From Rhodococcus sp. 06-462-5 (lineage in GTDB: Bacteria; Actinomycetota; Actinomycetes; Mycobacteriales; Mycobacteriaceae): a stretch of DNA of 64,000 nucleotides. The notes under the pieces were generated by a model that was not told the origin of the DNA, did no database searches, and saw only the letters and a list, made by a program, of their open reading frames with translations. The position numbers were made by a program, and so were the translations under genes. Shown here in pieces: positions 35,767 through 45,263 of the stretch (positions are counted from its first letter, which is position 1; each line of letters starts with the position of its first letter). The DNA is taken from positions 1 to 64,000 of the forward strand of contig NZ_NOYD01000051.1 in NCBI RefSeq assembly GCF_002258315.1. Reading direction: 5' to 3'.

Positions 35767-37257
35767 ATGCATACGCACAAAGTGGTCATCATCGGCAGCG
35801 GCTTCGGTGGCCAATGCGCAGCCAAAGCTCTGCTCGACCGTGGGATCGACGACTTCGTCATCCTCGAGAGGCGTCCCTTCCTCGGCGGCACGTGGAAGCA
35901 GAACCGGTATCCGGGCGCAGCCGTCGACGTGCAGAGCCCGCTGTACTCGATCGCGTCCGAACCGTTCGAGTGGTCGCGCATGTTCGCCGAACGCGAGGAA
36001 CTCGAGCGGTACACCGACCACGTGCTCGAATCGAACGGTCTGCCGGCTCGTACCCGTGTCGACACCGACGTCCAGAAGATCGAATGGGCAGGCGATCACT
36101 GGGCGATCTCCACCTCGCGCGGCGACTACGCGGCCACGTTCGTCGTGAACGCATCGGGTCCGCTCAGCACGCCGGTGATTCCGCCGTTTCCGGGCCGAGA
36201 CACGTTTCGCGGCAGACAGTTTCACACCAACGACTGGGACACCGAATACGACCACGCCGGTAAGCGGGTGGCGATCGTCGGCAGCGGTGCCAGCGCCGCA
36301 CAGGTGATCCCCGCGATCCAACCCGACGTGGAGCATCTGCACGTCTTTCAGCGCACCCCGCACTGGGTGATGCCGCGCCACGATCGTGAATTCACGGCGC
36401 TCCAGCGAAAGCTGCTGCGTATGGAACCGATTCGAAGGGCGGTTCGCGCCGGCATCTACTGGACCCTCGAGACCCGCATCATCGGGTTCAAGTACTCGCG
36501 TCGAATGCTCAAAGCCGTAGCACAGCGAACTGCTCTGAAACACATCGAGTCTCAGGTTCCGGATACGGAGCTTCGAGCGAAGGTCACCCCGGACTTCACC
36601 ATCGGCTGTAAGCGAGTGCTGCTGTCCAACACGCTGTATCCGGCGCTGGGGCAATCGAACGTCACCCTGCACGACAGGAACGACGGTATTGCCGAGATCA
36701 CCGAAACCGGAATCGTCACCACCACGGGCGAGCACGTCGACGTCGATCTCCTGGTGTGGTCCACCGGATACGACGCCACCGACGGCGTCATCTCGTACCC
36801 GGTGATCGGCCGAGACGGCCGCGCCTTGTCCGACGTCTGGGATCCGTACCCGCGCGCGTACCTCGGCACCACGATTCCCGGGTTCCCCAACCTCTTCGTC
36901 GTCACCGGGCCCAACACCGGAATCGGGCACACCTCTGCGATCTTCCTCATCGAGGCGCAGATGGAGTACATCGTGCGGGCCGTCGACGCCGTTCGACAGA
37001 GCGGGGCACTGGCGATCGAGGTCACTGCAGATGCCGAACAGGCCTACACCGACAAGATTCACCGCGAGATGGAGGGCACCGTCTGGAAGGACGGCGGCTG
37101 CCACAGCTGGTACCAGTCGAAATCCGGGCACGTGGTGGCCATGTTCCCCGGCTTCAGCTTCACGTTCCGCCGGTGGGCCAGGCGATTTCGACCGCAGGAA
37201 CACCACATCCACTTCTCGCCCACCGAGGCGACCGCGAAGGACGAGGTGTCGGCATGA
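35767..37257 (+). CDS. FAD-dependent monooxygenase, Baeyer-Villiger type
   Basis: Flavoprotein of 496 residues that likely oxidises ketones to esters with NADPH and O2. GSGFGG (FAD site near residue 11), GRQFHTNDWD with the F-x-G-x3-H-x3-W fingerprint, and the NADPH site GSGASA near residue 178 are visible. The gene starts at ATG 35767 with GAAGGG upstream; longer starts run into the palindrome. It forms an ATGA-coupled operon with an SDR and a TetR regulator, a ketone or alcohol-degrading unit. Confidence 0.9.
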   Translation: MHTHKVVIIGSGFGGQCAAKALLDRGIDDFVILERRPFLGGTWKQNRYPGAAVDVQSPLYSIASEPFEWSRMFAEREELERYTDHVLESNGLPARTRVDTDVQKIEWAGDHWAISTSRGDYAATFVVNASGPLSTPVIPPFPGRDTFRGRQFHTNDWDTEYDHAGKRVAIVGSGASAAQVIPAIQPDVEHLHVFQRTPHWVMPRHDREFTALQRKLLRMEPIRRAVRAGIYWTLETRIIGFKYSRRMLKAVAQRTALKHIESQVPDTELRAKVTPDFTIGCKRVLLSNTLYPALGQSNVTLHDRNDGIAEITETGIVTTTGEHVDVDLLVWSTGYDATDGVISYPVIGRDGRALSDVWDPYPRAYLGTTIPGFPNLFVVTGPNTGIGHTSAIFLIEAQMEYIVRAVDAVRQSGALAIEVTADAEQAYTDKIHREMEGTVWKDGGCHSWYQSKSGHVVAMFPGFSFTFRRWARRFRPQEHHIHFSPTEATAKDEVSA

Positions 37258-38099
37258 AGGATCATTCGGGCCAGGTAGCGCTCATCACCGGCGCGGCAGG
37301 CGGTATCGGTTCCGCCGTCGCGTCGGCGCTGCATCGACGCGGTGCGTCGGTCGTCCTCGTCGACATGAGATCGACCGACCTCGAGTCCGTGGCGGCGAAA
37401 CTGGGCAACCAGCGCGTGGCGATCGCCTACGCCGACGTCACGGTGCGGGAGCAACTCGACGCGGCCGTCGCCACTGCGATCGAGACCTTCGGCACGCTCG
37501 ACATCGTGATGGCCAACGCCGGAATCTCCAGCGGTGCACAGGCATCGACCATCCGGTCCATCGAGGACGGTGTCTTCGAGCGGGTCATCGGCGTCAACCT
37601 CGTCGGGGTGTGGAACACGGTGCGCGCCGCCCTTCCGCACATCGTCGAATCCGGCGGCTATGTATTGATCACCTCGTCTACGTATGCGTACCTCAACGGC
37701 CTGGCGAACGCGCCGTACGCGGCATCGAAGGCGGCCGTCGAACAGCTCGGTCGGGCGTTGCGCTCGGAGCTGGCGGGCACGAAAGCGACAGCGGGAGTGC
37801 TGTATCCGGGGTGGGTGGCAACGCCGATCGCCGAGGTCGCGTTCGGCGGCGACTCCGTCGCGACGGCCATGATCGCGCGCGCATTCCCAGGACCGCTGCT
37901 TCGCCCGATCACACCGGACAAGCTCGCCCGTGTGGCCGTTCGAGGGATCGGACGCAGAGCTCCGCGCATCGCCGTACCCGGCCGGTGGATTCCGATCTCG
38001 ATACTGCGCGGCATCGTCAACCCGATCCTGGACGCCAAGATGGAACGCGACGCCGAATTGATCCGCCTGACAGCAGAACTCGACGCTCGGCACCCATGA
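37254..38099 (+). CDS. SDR family oxidoreductase
   Basis: NAD(P)-dependent short-chain dehydrogenase of 281 residues. The cofactor site is TGAAGGIG, followed by NAGISSG, the serine in ITSSTYAY and YAASKAAVEQ with the catalytic tyrosine and lysine; the C-terminal tail is longer than usual (after GWVATP). It overlaps the monooxygenase gene and the TetR gene by 4 bp each. It may oxidise an alcohol to the ketone taken up by the monooxygenase; this is inferred from context. Confidence 0.88.
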   Translation: MKDHSGQVALITGAAGGIGSAVASALHRRGASVVLVDMRSTDLESVAAKLGNQRVAIAYADVTVREQLDAAVATAIETFGTLDIVMANAGISSGAQASTIRSIEDGVFERVIGVNLVGVWNTVRAALPHIVESGGYVLITSSTYAYLNGLANAPYAASKAAVEQLGRALRSELAGTKATAGVLYPGWVATPIAEVAFGGDSVATAMIARAFPGPLLRPITPDKLARVAVRGIGRRAPRIAVPGRWIPISILRGIVNPILDAKMERDAELIRLTAELDARHP

Positions 38100-38764
38100 G
38101 TGAAGTCGAGACCTCGGGTCGGGCGTACGGCGGTGAGAGTGCCGCTGATCGCGACGACCGCCGCCGCAGGCAATTGCTCGACGCGGGACTGCGGGTGTTC
38201 GGCAGCGTCGGGTACCGAGCCGCCACCGTTCGCGGATTGTGTCGCGAGGCCAAGATCGCCGACCGGCACTTCTATCAGTACTTCGACAAGACCGAGGATC
38301 TCCTGCTCGCCGTCTACGCCGAATGCATTGCACACCTGACGAACTCGGTGTCCGAAACGGTGGCGGAGATGAATTCCGACGGTGACGTCAGGGCCGCCGC
38401 CGCGCAGTTGCTCGATCCCTTCTTCCGAGTCGTCGAGGACCCGCACCTGGCCCGAGTGGTATGGATGGAGGTGCTCGGTGTCAGCCCTCGTGTGGAGCAG
38501 ACGTACCTGACGGTGATGCAGCAATTCGGGACGCTCTTGCTGGGCTACCTCCGCACGTTCGCCGGCGACGTACCGTCGGGACCCGATCTGGATGTCGACC
38601 TGCTCGCCACCGCCGCGATCGGCGGAATCAGCCATACCGCCATGACCTGGTATCAGAGTGGCTACACCGCCGAACGACGCATCGTCGTCGCCACCATCGC
38701 GACCATGCTCGCCAACATCGTTGCGCCGTTGACGAACGAAAGTCCTGCCGAACGACAGTTCTGA
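38096..38764 (+). CDS. TetR family transcriptional regulator of the monooxygenase operon
   Basis: Protein of 222 residues: N-terminal helix-turn-helix (about 20-65, including ATVRGLCREAKIADRHFYQYF) and a helical ligand-binding domain. As the last gene of the operon it probably represses it through the 32-bp palindrome; the inducer may be the substrate ketone or alcohol. The start overlaps the SDR stop. Confidence 0.88.
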   Translation: MSEVETSGRAYGGESAADRDDRRRRQLLDAGLRVFGSVGYRAATVRGLCREAKIADRHFYQYFDKTEDLLLAVYAECIAHLTNSVSETVAEMNSDGDVRAAAAQLLDPFFRVVEDPHLARVVWMEVLGVSPRVEQTYLTVMQQFGTLLLGYLRTFAGDVPSGPDLDVDLLATAAIGGISHTAMTWYQSGYTAERRIVVATIATMLANIVAPLTNESPAERQF

Positions 38765-38803
38765 GCGGTGTGCTGTTCCGCGAGGTCGGCGTCTCGCGCC
38801 GAC

Positions 38804-39751
38804 CTACTCGTGGACGGTCGTGCGGTTTCGGCCGAGTCTCTTCGACGCGTACAGAGCGCGGTCGGCGCGCTCGAGGGTGGTACGCGCCGATTCGCCGCCC
38901 TGCCTGCCCGCCACACCCACCGATATCGTCAGGTCCGCAGGCAGTTGTTGCCGGACGCGATCGACGGAGTCGCGCAGTTCGACGGCCGAGCCCGTCGTAC
39001 ACAGCACCGTGAATTCGTCGCCGCCCGAGCGGCTCAGCAGATACTGCTGGGGCAGGCAGGTACGCAATGCGGACGAGACGATCTCGAGTGCGCGATCACC
39101 GGCCGCATGACCGTGGTCGTCGTTGATCACCTTGAAGCGATCGATGTCCACCACTGCGATGGCGTCGATCTTCCCGCTCGCCACCGTTCCCGGACGAGCG
39201 TCCAACTCGCGGGTGAGGCGTCGTAGGTTCGCGAGTTGGGTGAGATGGTCGATCTCGGAGGTCGACGCCACGCTTTGGACCCAGGCCGCCGAGATCGCGA
39301 TGGCGAAAAGCACGAGCTGGGCGTTGATCACCAGCACGGGATGGACATCGCCCACGACGGCACCCAGATACGCGACGTACACGGCGTTGAGAACCGTCGT
39401 CCGCCAGGCGATTCGGTTGGGGAGCACGATGAATGCGGGCGTCACCAGGAGTATCTGGAGAAAGATGCCCGACATGGCCGGTATCTGTCCGCCCGCCGCG
39501 GTACAGACGAGAGCGATGCTCGTCAGACCGGACAGGTGCATCGCCAGGTAGAGGCGACGAGAGAGAACCGGTGCTGCCGCGAGCATGTAGATGCCCAGCG
39601 CGCACCACGCCACCGCCAGAACGAGCAACACCGTTGCCGCCCGGGGCGACGCCCCGACGACAGTGACGACGCCCACCAAACCGCTCACGAGGCAGTTGAC
39701 CCCGGACGTTCGGGCGACCGGCGCAGGAGAATATTGCCAACCGCTGTTCAC
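38804..39751 (-). CDS. Membrane-bound diguanylate cyclase (GGDEF)
   Basis: Protein of 315 residues: an N-terminal membrane region with about five hydrophobic segments (residues 10-155) and a C-terminal GGDEF domain, with DIDRFKVINDDHGH and SGGDEF. It should make cyclic di-GMP. The residues before GGDEF do not show the R-x-x-D inhibitory site. GTG 39751 follows AGAGG; an upstream GTG at 39769 is an alternative. It is convergent with TetR (39 bp). Confidence 0.88.
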   Translation of the reverse strand: MNSGWQYSPAPVARTSGVNCLVSGLVGVVTVVGASPRAATVLLVLAVAWCALGIYMLAAAPVLSRRLYLAMHLSGLTSIALVCTAAGGQIPAMSGIFLQILLVTPAFIVLPNRIAWRTTVLNAVYVAYLGAVVGDVHPVLVINAQLVLFAIAISAAWVQSVASTSEIDHLTQLANLRRLTRELDARPGTVASGKIDAIAVVDIDRFKVINDDHGHAAGDRALEIVSSALRTCLPQQYLLSRSGGDEFTVLCTTGSAVELRDSVDRVRQQLPADLTISVGVAGRQGGESARTTLERADRALYASKRLGRNRTTVHE

Positions 39752-39802
39752 ACGACGAACCTCTCGCACAGATCCCCACGACCTGTCGGCGAGCTTATCC
39801 CG

Positions 39803-41071
39803 CTACCAGCGTGGGCATGTGTTCTCGAAGCTCGGGTCGATGCTCTGCATGTATCCGGTGTCGTCGCGGTCCCGGATTCCGCAGTCGAGGTACTGCTGAT
39901 GCAAGGCCGCCAGGGCGTCCTCGTCGATCTCGATCCCCAGACCGGGCCCGGTGGGAACGGCTACCGCGCCGTCCACGAAATTCAACACCCCGGGTACGAC
40001 GACGTCCTCGCTCTTCCACGGCCAGTGAGTGTCGCAGGCGTAGGTGAGGTTGGGTGTTGCCGCAGCGAGGTGCACCATGGCGGCCAGGCTGATGCCGAGG
40101 TGGCTGTTCGAGTGCATCGACAGGCCCATCTCGAAGGTCTCGCAGATTCCGGCGAGCAGCCTCGAGCGCTGCAGACCTCCCCAGTAGTGGTGGTCGGACA
40201 GCACCACCTGAACCGAGTCCTTCACCACGGCAGGCTTCAGGTGATCGAACGCGACGACGCACATGTTGGTCGCCAGTGGCATCTTCGCCTCCCGCGCGAC
40301 TTCTGCCATACCGTCGAGACCCGGAGTGGGGTCTTCCAGGTACTCCACGATGCCGTCGAGCTCGGCGGCGACGCGGATGGACGTGTCGACCGTCCATGCC
40401 GCGTTGGGGTCGAGCCGAAGCGGCAGCTCGGGGAATGCTTCCCGGAGCGCTTTGATTCCGGCTATCTCCTCGTCGGGAGGAAAGACACCACCCTTGACCT
40501 TGATGGCCTCGAAGCCGTACTCGTCGATCATCTTTCGCGCTTGCCGCACCAGACCGGCCGGGTCGACTGCCTCACCCCAAGAATCCGGTCGTCCGCCGGG
40601 ATGCGCTGCCCACTTGTAGAACAGGTACGCACTGAACGGAACCGAATCGCGAACCTTGCCGCCGAGCAGATCCGACACCGGTCGCCCCAGCACCTTGCCC
40701 TGAACATCCAGGCAGGCGATCTCGAACGGCGAGAACACACGATCGGTCGTACTGGCCGTGGTGATCATTCCGGCGACGCCGTCTCCGCCGGTGATCGACA
40801 GCGTCCCAAGCACGGTGTCGACAGCATCTCGAATGGCGTTGAGTGCGAACACATCCAGGCCGGTGATGGCCTGGGCTGCCGCGTCGAGTCGCGCGAGATG
40901 CGCAGTATCGGCGTAGGTCTCACCGAGTCCGACGACACCTGCATCGGTGTCGAGCTGGATGATCGCGCGCAGTGCGTAGGGCTGATGCACGCCGACCGTG
41001 TTGAGCAACGGCGGGTCGACGAAGGCGATCGGGGTGATTCGAGCGCCGGTGATCAGGACCGGATCCTGCAT
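39803..41071 (-). CDS. Glucarate dehydratase-family enolase superfamily protein (second copy)
   Basis: Protein of 422 residues, TIM-barrel enolase family. IKVKGG with the K-x-K base, LDPNAAW, and the later MHSNSHLG histidine region resemble glucarate dehydratases, but it differs strongly from the E. coli-like gene at 43917. It may act on glucarate or another aldarate. It overlaps the KDG-dehydratase gene by one base (TGATG) and is the last gene of that operon. Confidence 0.85.
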   Translation of the reverse strand: MQDPVLITGARITPIAFVDPPLLNTVGVHQPYALRAIIQLDTDAGVVGLGETYADTAHLARLDAAAQAITGLDVFALNAIRDAVDTVLGTLSITGGDGVAGMITTASTTDRVFSPFEIACLDVQGKVLGRPVSDLLGGKVRDSVPFSAYLFYKWAAHPGGRPDSWGEAVDPAGLVRQARKMIDEYGFEAIKVKGGVFPPDEEIAGIKALREAFPELPLRLDPNAAWTVDTSIRVAAELDGIVEYLEDPTPGLDGMAEVAREAKMPLATNMCVVAFDHLKPAVVKDSVQVVLSDHHYWGGLQRSRLLAGICETFEMGLSMHSNSHLGISLAAMVHLAAATPNLTYACDTHWPWKSEDVVVPGVLNFVDGAVAVPTGPGLGIEIDEDALAALHQQYLDCGIRDRDDTGYMQSIDPSFENTCPRW

Positions 41072-41997
41072 CAGTGCACCGCGAGCTCGTCGGCCAACAC
41101 GGCCCGGCCGGCGGCGACGATCGCGGTCAGTTCCTCGAGGTGCGGCGCACTGATGTCCACCAGCGGCGGACGCACGGGGCCTGCCTCGATCCCTTCCATC
41201 GTCACGCCCGCCTTGATGAGCGAGACGGCGTAGCCGGGAACCCTGTCGCGCAGACGAACCAGCGGGTGGAAGAACTCGCGAAGCAAGGCGGCAGTGAGCT
41301 TGTCGTTGCCGCTGTCGAGCGAACGGTAGAACGCCAGGGCCAGCTCGGGTGCGAAGGCGAACGTCGCGGACGAGTACAGCGTGACACCGATCGCGCGGTA
41401 GGCCTGCTGCGAGACCTCCGCGGTGGGCAGACCGTTGAAGAACTGGAAGGACTTGCCCGACGGTTCCAGGGCGTCCAGCACCGCGCGGACGATGCGGCCG
41501 ACCTGGTCGAGATCTCCTGTGCCGTCCTTGAATCCGACGACGGTGGGCAGCTGTGCCACCTCGACGGCCGAGTCCTCGGTGAAGCGGGCGTTGCCGCGGT
41601 TGTAGACGATCAACGGCAGATCCGATGCACCGGCAACGGCCTTGGTGTAGTTGACCAGACCGGCCTGCGGCATCGTCACCAGGTAGGGCGGCAACAGCAG
41701 GATGCCGTCGGCGCCGTTCGACTTCGCGCTCGCCGCGAATGCCTTTGCCTGGGCGACGGATCCGCCTGCGCCGGCGTACACCGGCACGCGGCCCGCGACG
41801 ACGTCGACTGCGGTGCGCACGATCTTGCCGAACTCCTCGGTTTCGAGGGCGTGGAATTCGCCGGTGCCGCAGGCGATGAACACTCCACCGGGTCCGGCGT
41901 CGACACCCTTCGCGATATGCGCGGCCAGCAGGTCGTAATCGACCTCGCCGGAGGCGGTGAACGGGGTGACGGGGAAGAACAGGACTCCGTCGAGCAT
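41071..41997 (-). CDS. kdgD: 5-dehydro-4-deoxyglucarate dehydratase
   Basis: DapA-family aldolase/dehydratase of 308 residues that converts 5-dehydro-4-deoxyglucarate to 2-oxoglutarate semialdehyde, CO2 and water. VGFKDGTGD contains the Schiff-base lysine; YNRGNARF and GTGEFHALE fit the KDGDH group. It sits between the semialdehyde dehydrogenase and a glucarate dehydratase, exactly the genes for the neighbouring steps. Confidence 0.92.
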   Translation of the reverse strand: MLDGVLFFPVTPFTASGEVDYDLLAAHIAKGVDAGPGGVFIACGTGEFHALETEEFGKIVRTAVDVVAGRVPVYAGAGGSVAQAKAFAASAKSNGADGILLLPPYLVTMPQAGLVNYTKAVAGASDLPLIVYNRGNARFTEDSAVEVAQLPTVVGFKDGTGDLDQVGRIVRAVLDALEPSGKSFQFFNGLPTAEVSQQAYRAIGVTLYSSATFAFAPELALAFYRSLDSGNDKLTAALLREFFHPLVRLRDRVPGYAVSLIKAGVTMEGIEAGPVRPPLVDISAPHLEELTAIVAAGRAVLADELAVH

Positions 41998-42028
41998 GGT
42001 GGTCTCCTCGAGAATTGGGTGGGGTGTG

Positions 42029-43627
42029 TCAGTCTTGGGTGAGCTGGCCGTCGATGCGGCGGAAGATCCCGTCGGGATTACCGTCGGCAATTGCGCTGGG
42101 CAGCAGGGAAGTCGGCACGTCCTGGTAGGAAACAGGACGCAGGAAGCGTTCGATGGCGAGCGATCCGACCGATGTCGTGCGGGAATTGGACGTAGCGGGG
42201 AAGGGGCCGCCGTGCACCATCGCGTGTCCGACCTCGACGCCGGTGGGCCATCCGTCGAACAGGATGCGCCCGGCCTTGAGTTCGAGAACCGAGAGGAGCT
42301 TGCCTGCCTCGGCGTGATCGGACTCGTCGGCGTGGACGGTGGCGGTCAACTGGCCTTCGAGCAGCGCGGCGACGTCACGAACCTGCTGAGGGTCGGTGCA
42401 GCGAACGATGAGACTCGAGGCACCGAACACCTCGGCCTGCGCTGCCTCGGAGGTGAGGAACGTATCGGCATCGGTATCGAACAATGCTGCGCGGCAGGCA
42501 TTCGGAGCGTCCGTTTCGGTACCGCGGGCGATCTCGGTGACCGAGTCGGACAGCGTGGCGACACCCTCGGCGTAGCTCGACGCGATGTTCGGGGTCAGCA
42601 TCGTGGTGGGCGAGGACTGCTGTACGGCGGCGGTGGCCGCCTCGGTGAAGGACTGCAGGCCCGGGCCGTCGACAGCGATCACGAGACCGGGGTTGGTGCA
42701 GAACTGGCCCGAGCCCATCGTCAGTGATGCCACGAAGGCGCGACCGAGATCGGCCCCGCGGGAGGCGAGTGCGCCGTCCATCACGAACACGGGGTTGATG
42801 GAGCTCATCTCCGCGTACACCGGGATCGGCTCACGACGACCGGCTGCCGCAGCGACGAGAGCCGTTCCACCCGAACGTGATCCGGTGAAGCCGACGGCCT
42901 TGATGCGAGGGTCGGTCACGAGGGCGGTACCGAGTCCGCGGCCGGAACCGAACAGAAGTGAGAATGTGCCCGAGGGCATTCCGGTGGAGGACACCGCGTC
43001 GGCGATCGCTCGAGCGACCAGCTCGGACGTTCCCGGATGGGCATCGTGTGCCTTGACCACCACGGGGCATCCGGCCGCGAGGGCAGAAGCGGTGTCGCCG
43101 CCGGCGACGGAGAAGGCGAGCGGGAAGTTGCTGGCTCCGAACACTGCAACCGGGCCCAACGGAATCTGCCGCTGGCGGATGTCGGCGCGGGGCAGTGGCG
43201 TGCGCTCGGGCTGTGCCGGGTCGATGCGGGCACCGTTCCAACTACCCTCGCGCAGAACAGAAGCGAACAGGCGCAGCTGTCCGGTGGTGCGGCCGACCTC
43301 GCCGGTGATGCGGGCCAACGGCAGTCCCGACTCGGCGACGGTGCGCTCGATCAGAGTGTCGCCGAGAGCGGCGATGTTGTCGGCGATGGTCTCGAGGAAC
43401 TGAGCTCGGGTTTCGGACGAGGTGGCGCGGTAGTCGGCGAACGCCTCGGCCGCTGCGGCACAGGCCCTCTCGACGTCGGCGTTGTCTCCGTGTCCGTAGG
43501 CGGGTTCGAGCTGCTCGCCGGTGCTGGGGTCGATTCCGTGAATCTGCGTGCCGGCACCGAAGACCGGGACGCCGGCGATGATCATCCGGCCGGTGAGGTT
43601 GGTGGACTGTATCGTCGACGCTGTCAT
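42029..43627 (-). CDS. 2,5-dioxovalerate (alpha-ketoglutarate semialdehyde) dehydrogenase
   Basis: NADP-type aldehyde dehydrogenase of 532 residues that oxidises the semialdehyde to 2-oxoglutarate. [11 protein letters not shown] and [11 protein letters not shown] fix the cofactor region; the catalytic cysteine is in [10 protein letters not shown], the glutamate in YAEMSSINP. The family length of about 520 matches. It is 31 bp ahead of kdgD and divergent from gudD across a 289-bp promoter region with two repeated motifs. Confidence 0.92.
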   Translation of the reverse strand: MTASTIQSTNLTGRMIIAGVPVFGAGTQIHGIDPSTGEQLEPAYGHGDNADVERACAAAAEAFADYRATSSETRAQFLETIADNIAALGDTLIERTVAESGLPLARITGEVGRTTGQLRLFASVLREGSWNGARIDPAQPERTPLPRADIRQRQIPLGPVAVFGASNFPLAFSVAGGDTASALAAGCPVVVKAHDAHPGTSELVARAIADAVSSTGMPSGTFSLLFGSGRGLGTALVTDPRIKAVGFTGSRSGGTALVAAAAGRREPIPVYAEMSSINPVFVMDGALASRGADLGRAFVASLTMGSGQFCTNPGLVIAVDGPGLQSFTEAATAAVQQSSPTTMLTPNIASSYAEGVATLSDSVTEIARGTETDAPNACRAALFDTDADTFLTSEAAQAEVFGASSLIVRCTDPQQVRDVAALLEGQLTATVHADESDHAEAGKLLSVLELKAGRILFDGWPTGVEVGHAMVHGGPFPATSNSRTTSVGSLAIERFLRPVSYQDVPTSLLPSAIADGNPDGIFRRIDGQLTQD

Positions 43628-43713
43628 GGGGTGACTCCTAGGGCTGTGGTGCGGTACGTGCGCTGACGCCAGGTCGTGATCTGGCTCATAGGTCACCACG
43701 CTAGAAGGCCGAT

Positions 43714-43854
43714 CGATACATGTCCAAGTCGAAAAAAGTCGCATTTGATTCAGTCTCGGTATCGATGTGACTGCCAGGCCCGATGAGCACCGCCTGTCGT
43801 CGCCGATACCGCTACTGCATCGGTCGATGCGTAGATGGTCTTGGACATGCATCG
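43714..43854. promoter_or_regulatory. Inverted pair of a 15-bp motif in the aldarate promoter
   Basis: CGATACATGTCCAAG at 43714-43728 and CTTGGACATGCATCG at 43840-43854 are reverse complements but for one base. They flank most of the 289-bp region between the divergent operons. A third relative lies at 46222. A common regulator is likely, but no regulator gene is in this cluster. Confidence 0.6.
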
Positions 43855-43916
43855 ATCTGCAGTCCTACTGTTTCCTGTGAGCAGAGTCACCGGAAGTATG
43901 TGAGGAAAGGTCGGAC

Positions 43917-45263
43917 ATGAGCGTCCACACCAGCACCCCCGTCGTCAGCGAGATGCGCGTCGTACCCATCGCGGGTCACGACGACATGCTGCTCAATCTC
44001 AGCGGTGCGCATGCTCCGTACTTCACTCGCAATCTGGTGGTGCTCACCGACTCGGACGGGCGCATCGGTGTCGGCGAAGTGCCCGGAGGAGAGGCGATTC
44101 GGCAAACTCTCGAGGATGCGCGTGTGCTCGTCGAGGGCCAGGGAGTTGGCCGCTACAACGCGATTCTCGCCGCGATGCGTCGCGCTTTCGCCGATCGTGA
44201 TTCCGGAGGTCGCGGGGCGCAGACGTTCGATCTGCGGGTCGCGATCCACGCGGTGACCGCAGTGGAATCGGCACTGTTGGATCTGCTCGGCCAGCACCTC
44301 GGTGTCAGTGTCGCAGCACTGTTGGGTGACGGCCAGCAGCGCGAGAAGGTGCAGGCTCTGGGCTACCTGTTCTTCGTCGCCGACCGGAACAAGACCGACC
44401 TCGCCTACCGCGGTGCGGACGACGAGGCCGCCGGAGCCGACGACTGGATGCGCATCAGGCACGACGAAGCCATGGATCCCGAGTCGATCGTGCGCCTCGC
44501 CGAGGCTGCGCAGGCGCGCTACGGATTCCAGGATTTCAAACTCAAGGGCGGTGCGCTGCCCGCCGCCGACGAGGCCGCTGCGGTACGTGCCCTGGCCGAG
44601 CGGTTCCCGCAGGCGCGAATCACGTTGGATCCCAACGCTGGCTGGTTGCTCGCCGATGCGATCGAGACCTGCCGTGGACTGCGCGATGTGCTCGCCTACG
44701 CCGAGGATCCCGTCGGGCCCGAGGGCGGCTTCTCCGGACGTGAGGTGATGACGGAGTTCAAGCGCGCCACCGGATTGCAGACCGCGACCAACATGATCGC
44801 CACCGACTGGCGCGAGATGGGCCACACCATCCGATCCGGTGCCGTGGACATCCCGCTGGCCGACCCGCACTTCTGGACGATGGCCGGTTCGGTGCGCGTC
44901 GCTCAGCTGTGCGACGCCTGGGGACTGACGTGGGGTTCGCACTCCAACAACCACTTCGACGTCTCGCTGGCCATGTTCACCCATGTCGCTGCCGCGGCTC
45001 CGGGCAAGATCACCGCCATCGACACTCACTGGATCTGGCAGGACGGGCAACGAGTCACCAAGGAGCCGTTCACCATCGAGGATGGTTACCTCACCGTGCC
45101 CGACAAGCCCGGCCTCGGAGTGGAACTCGACTTCGAACGGATCGACGCGGCGCACGAGCTGTACCAGAAGGAGGGCCTCGGTGCCCGCGACGACGCCATC
45201 GGCATGCAGTACCTGATCGAGGGATGGACGTTCGACAGCAAGCGACCGGCCCTGGTCCGCTGA
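43917..45263 (+). CDS. gudD: Glucarate dehydratase
   Basis: Enolase-superfamily enzyme of 448 residues that dehydrates D-glucarate (and L-idarate) to 5-dehydro-4-deoxyglucarate. The sequence matches enterobacterial GudD almost throughout: VIP/VAGHD-like start, [35 protein letters not shown] and [10 protein letters not shown] with the catalytic histidine. Its stop overlaps the next start by one base. Confidence 0.96.
   Translation: MSVHTSTPVVSEMRVVPIAGHDDMLLNLSGAHAPYFTRNLVVLTDSDGRIGVGEVPGGEAIRQTLEDARVLVEGQGVGRYNAILAAMRRAFADRDSGGRGAQTFDLRVAIHAVTAVESALLDLLGQHLGVSVAALLGDGQQREKVQALGYLFFVADRNKTDLAYRGADDEAAGADDWMRIRHDEAMDPESIVRLAEAAQARYGFQDFKLKGGALPAADEAAAVRALAERFPQARITLDPNAGWLLADAIETCRGLRDVLAYAEDPVGPEGGFSGREVMTEFKRATGLQTATNMIATDWREMGHTIRSGAVDIPLADPHFWTMAGSVRVAQLCDAWGLTWGSHSNNHFDVSLAMFTHVAAAAPGKITAIDTHWIWQDGQRVTKEPFTIEDGYLTVPDKPGLGVELDFERIDAAHELYQKEGLGARDDAIGMQYLIEGWTFDSKRPALVR

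Noticed and set aside
39236..41233. A 665-codon plus-strand frame
   Set aside because: It runs antisense through the GGDEF and glucarate dehydratase genes, which have clear motifs. It is a GC-rich shadow.
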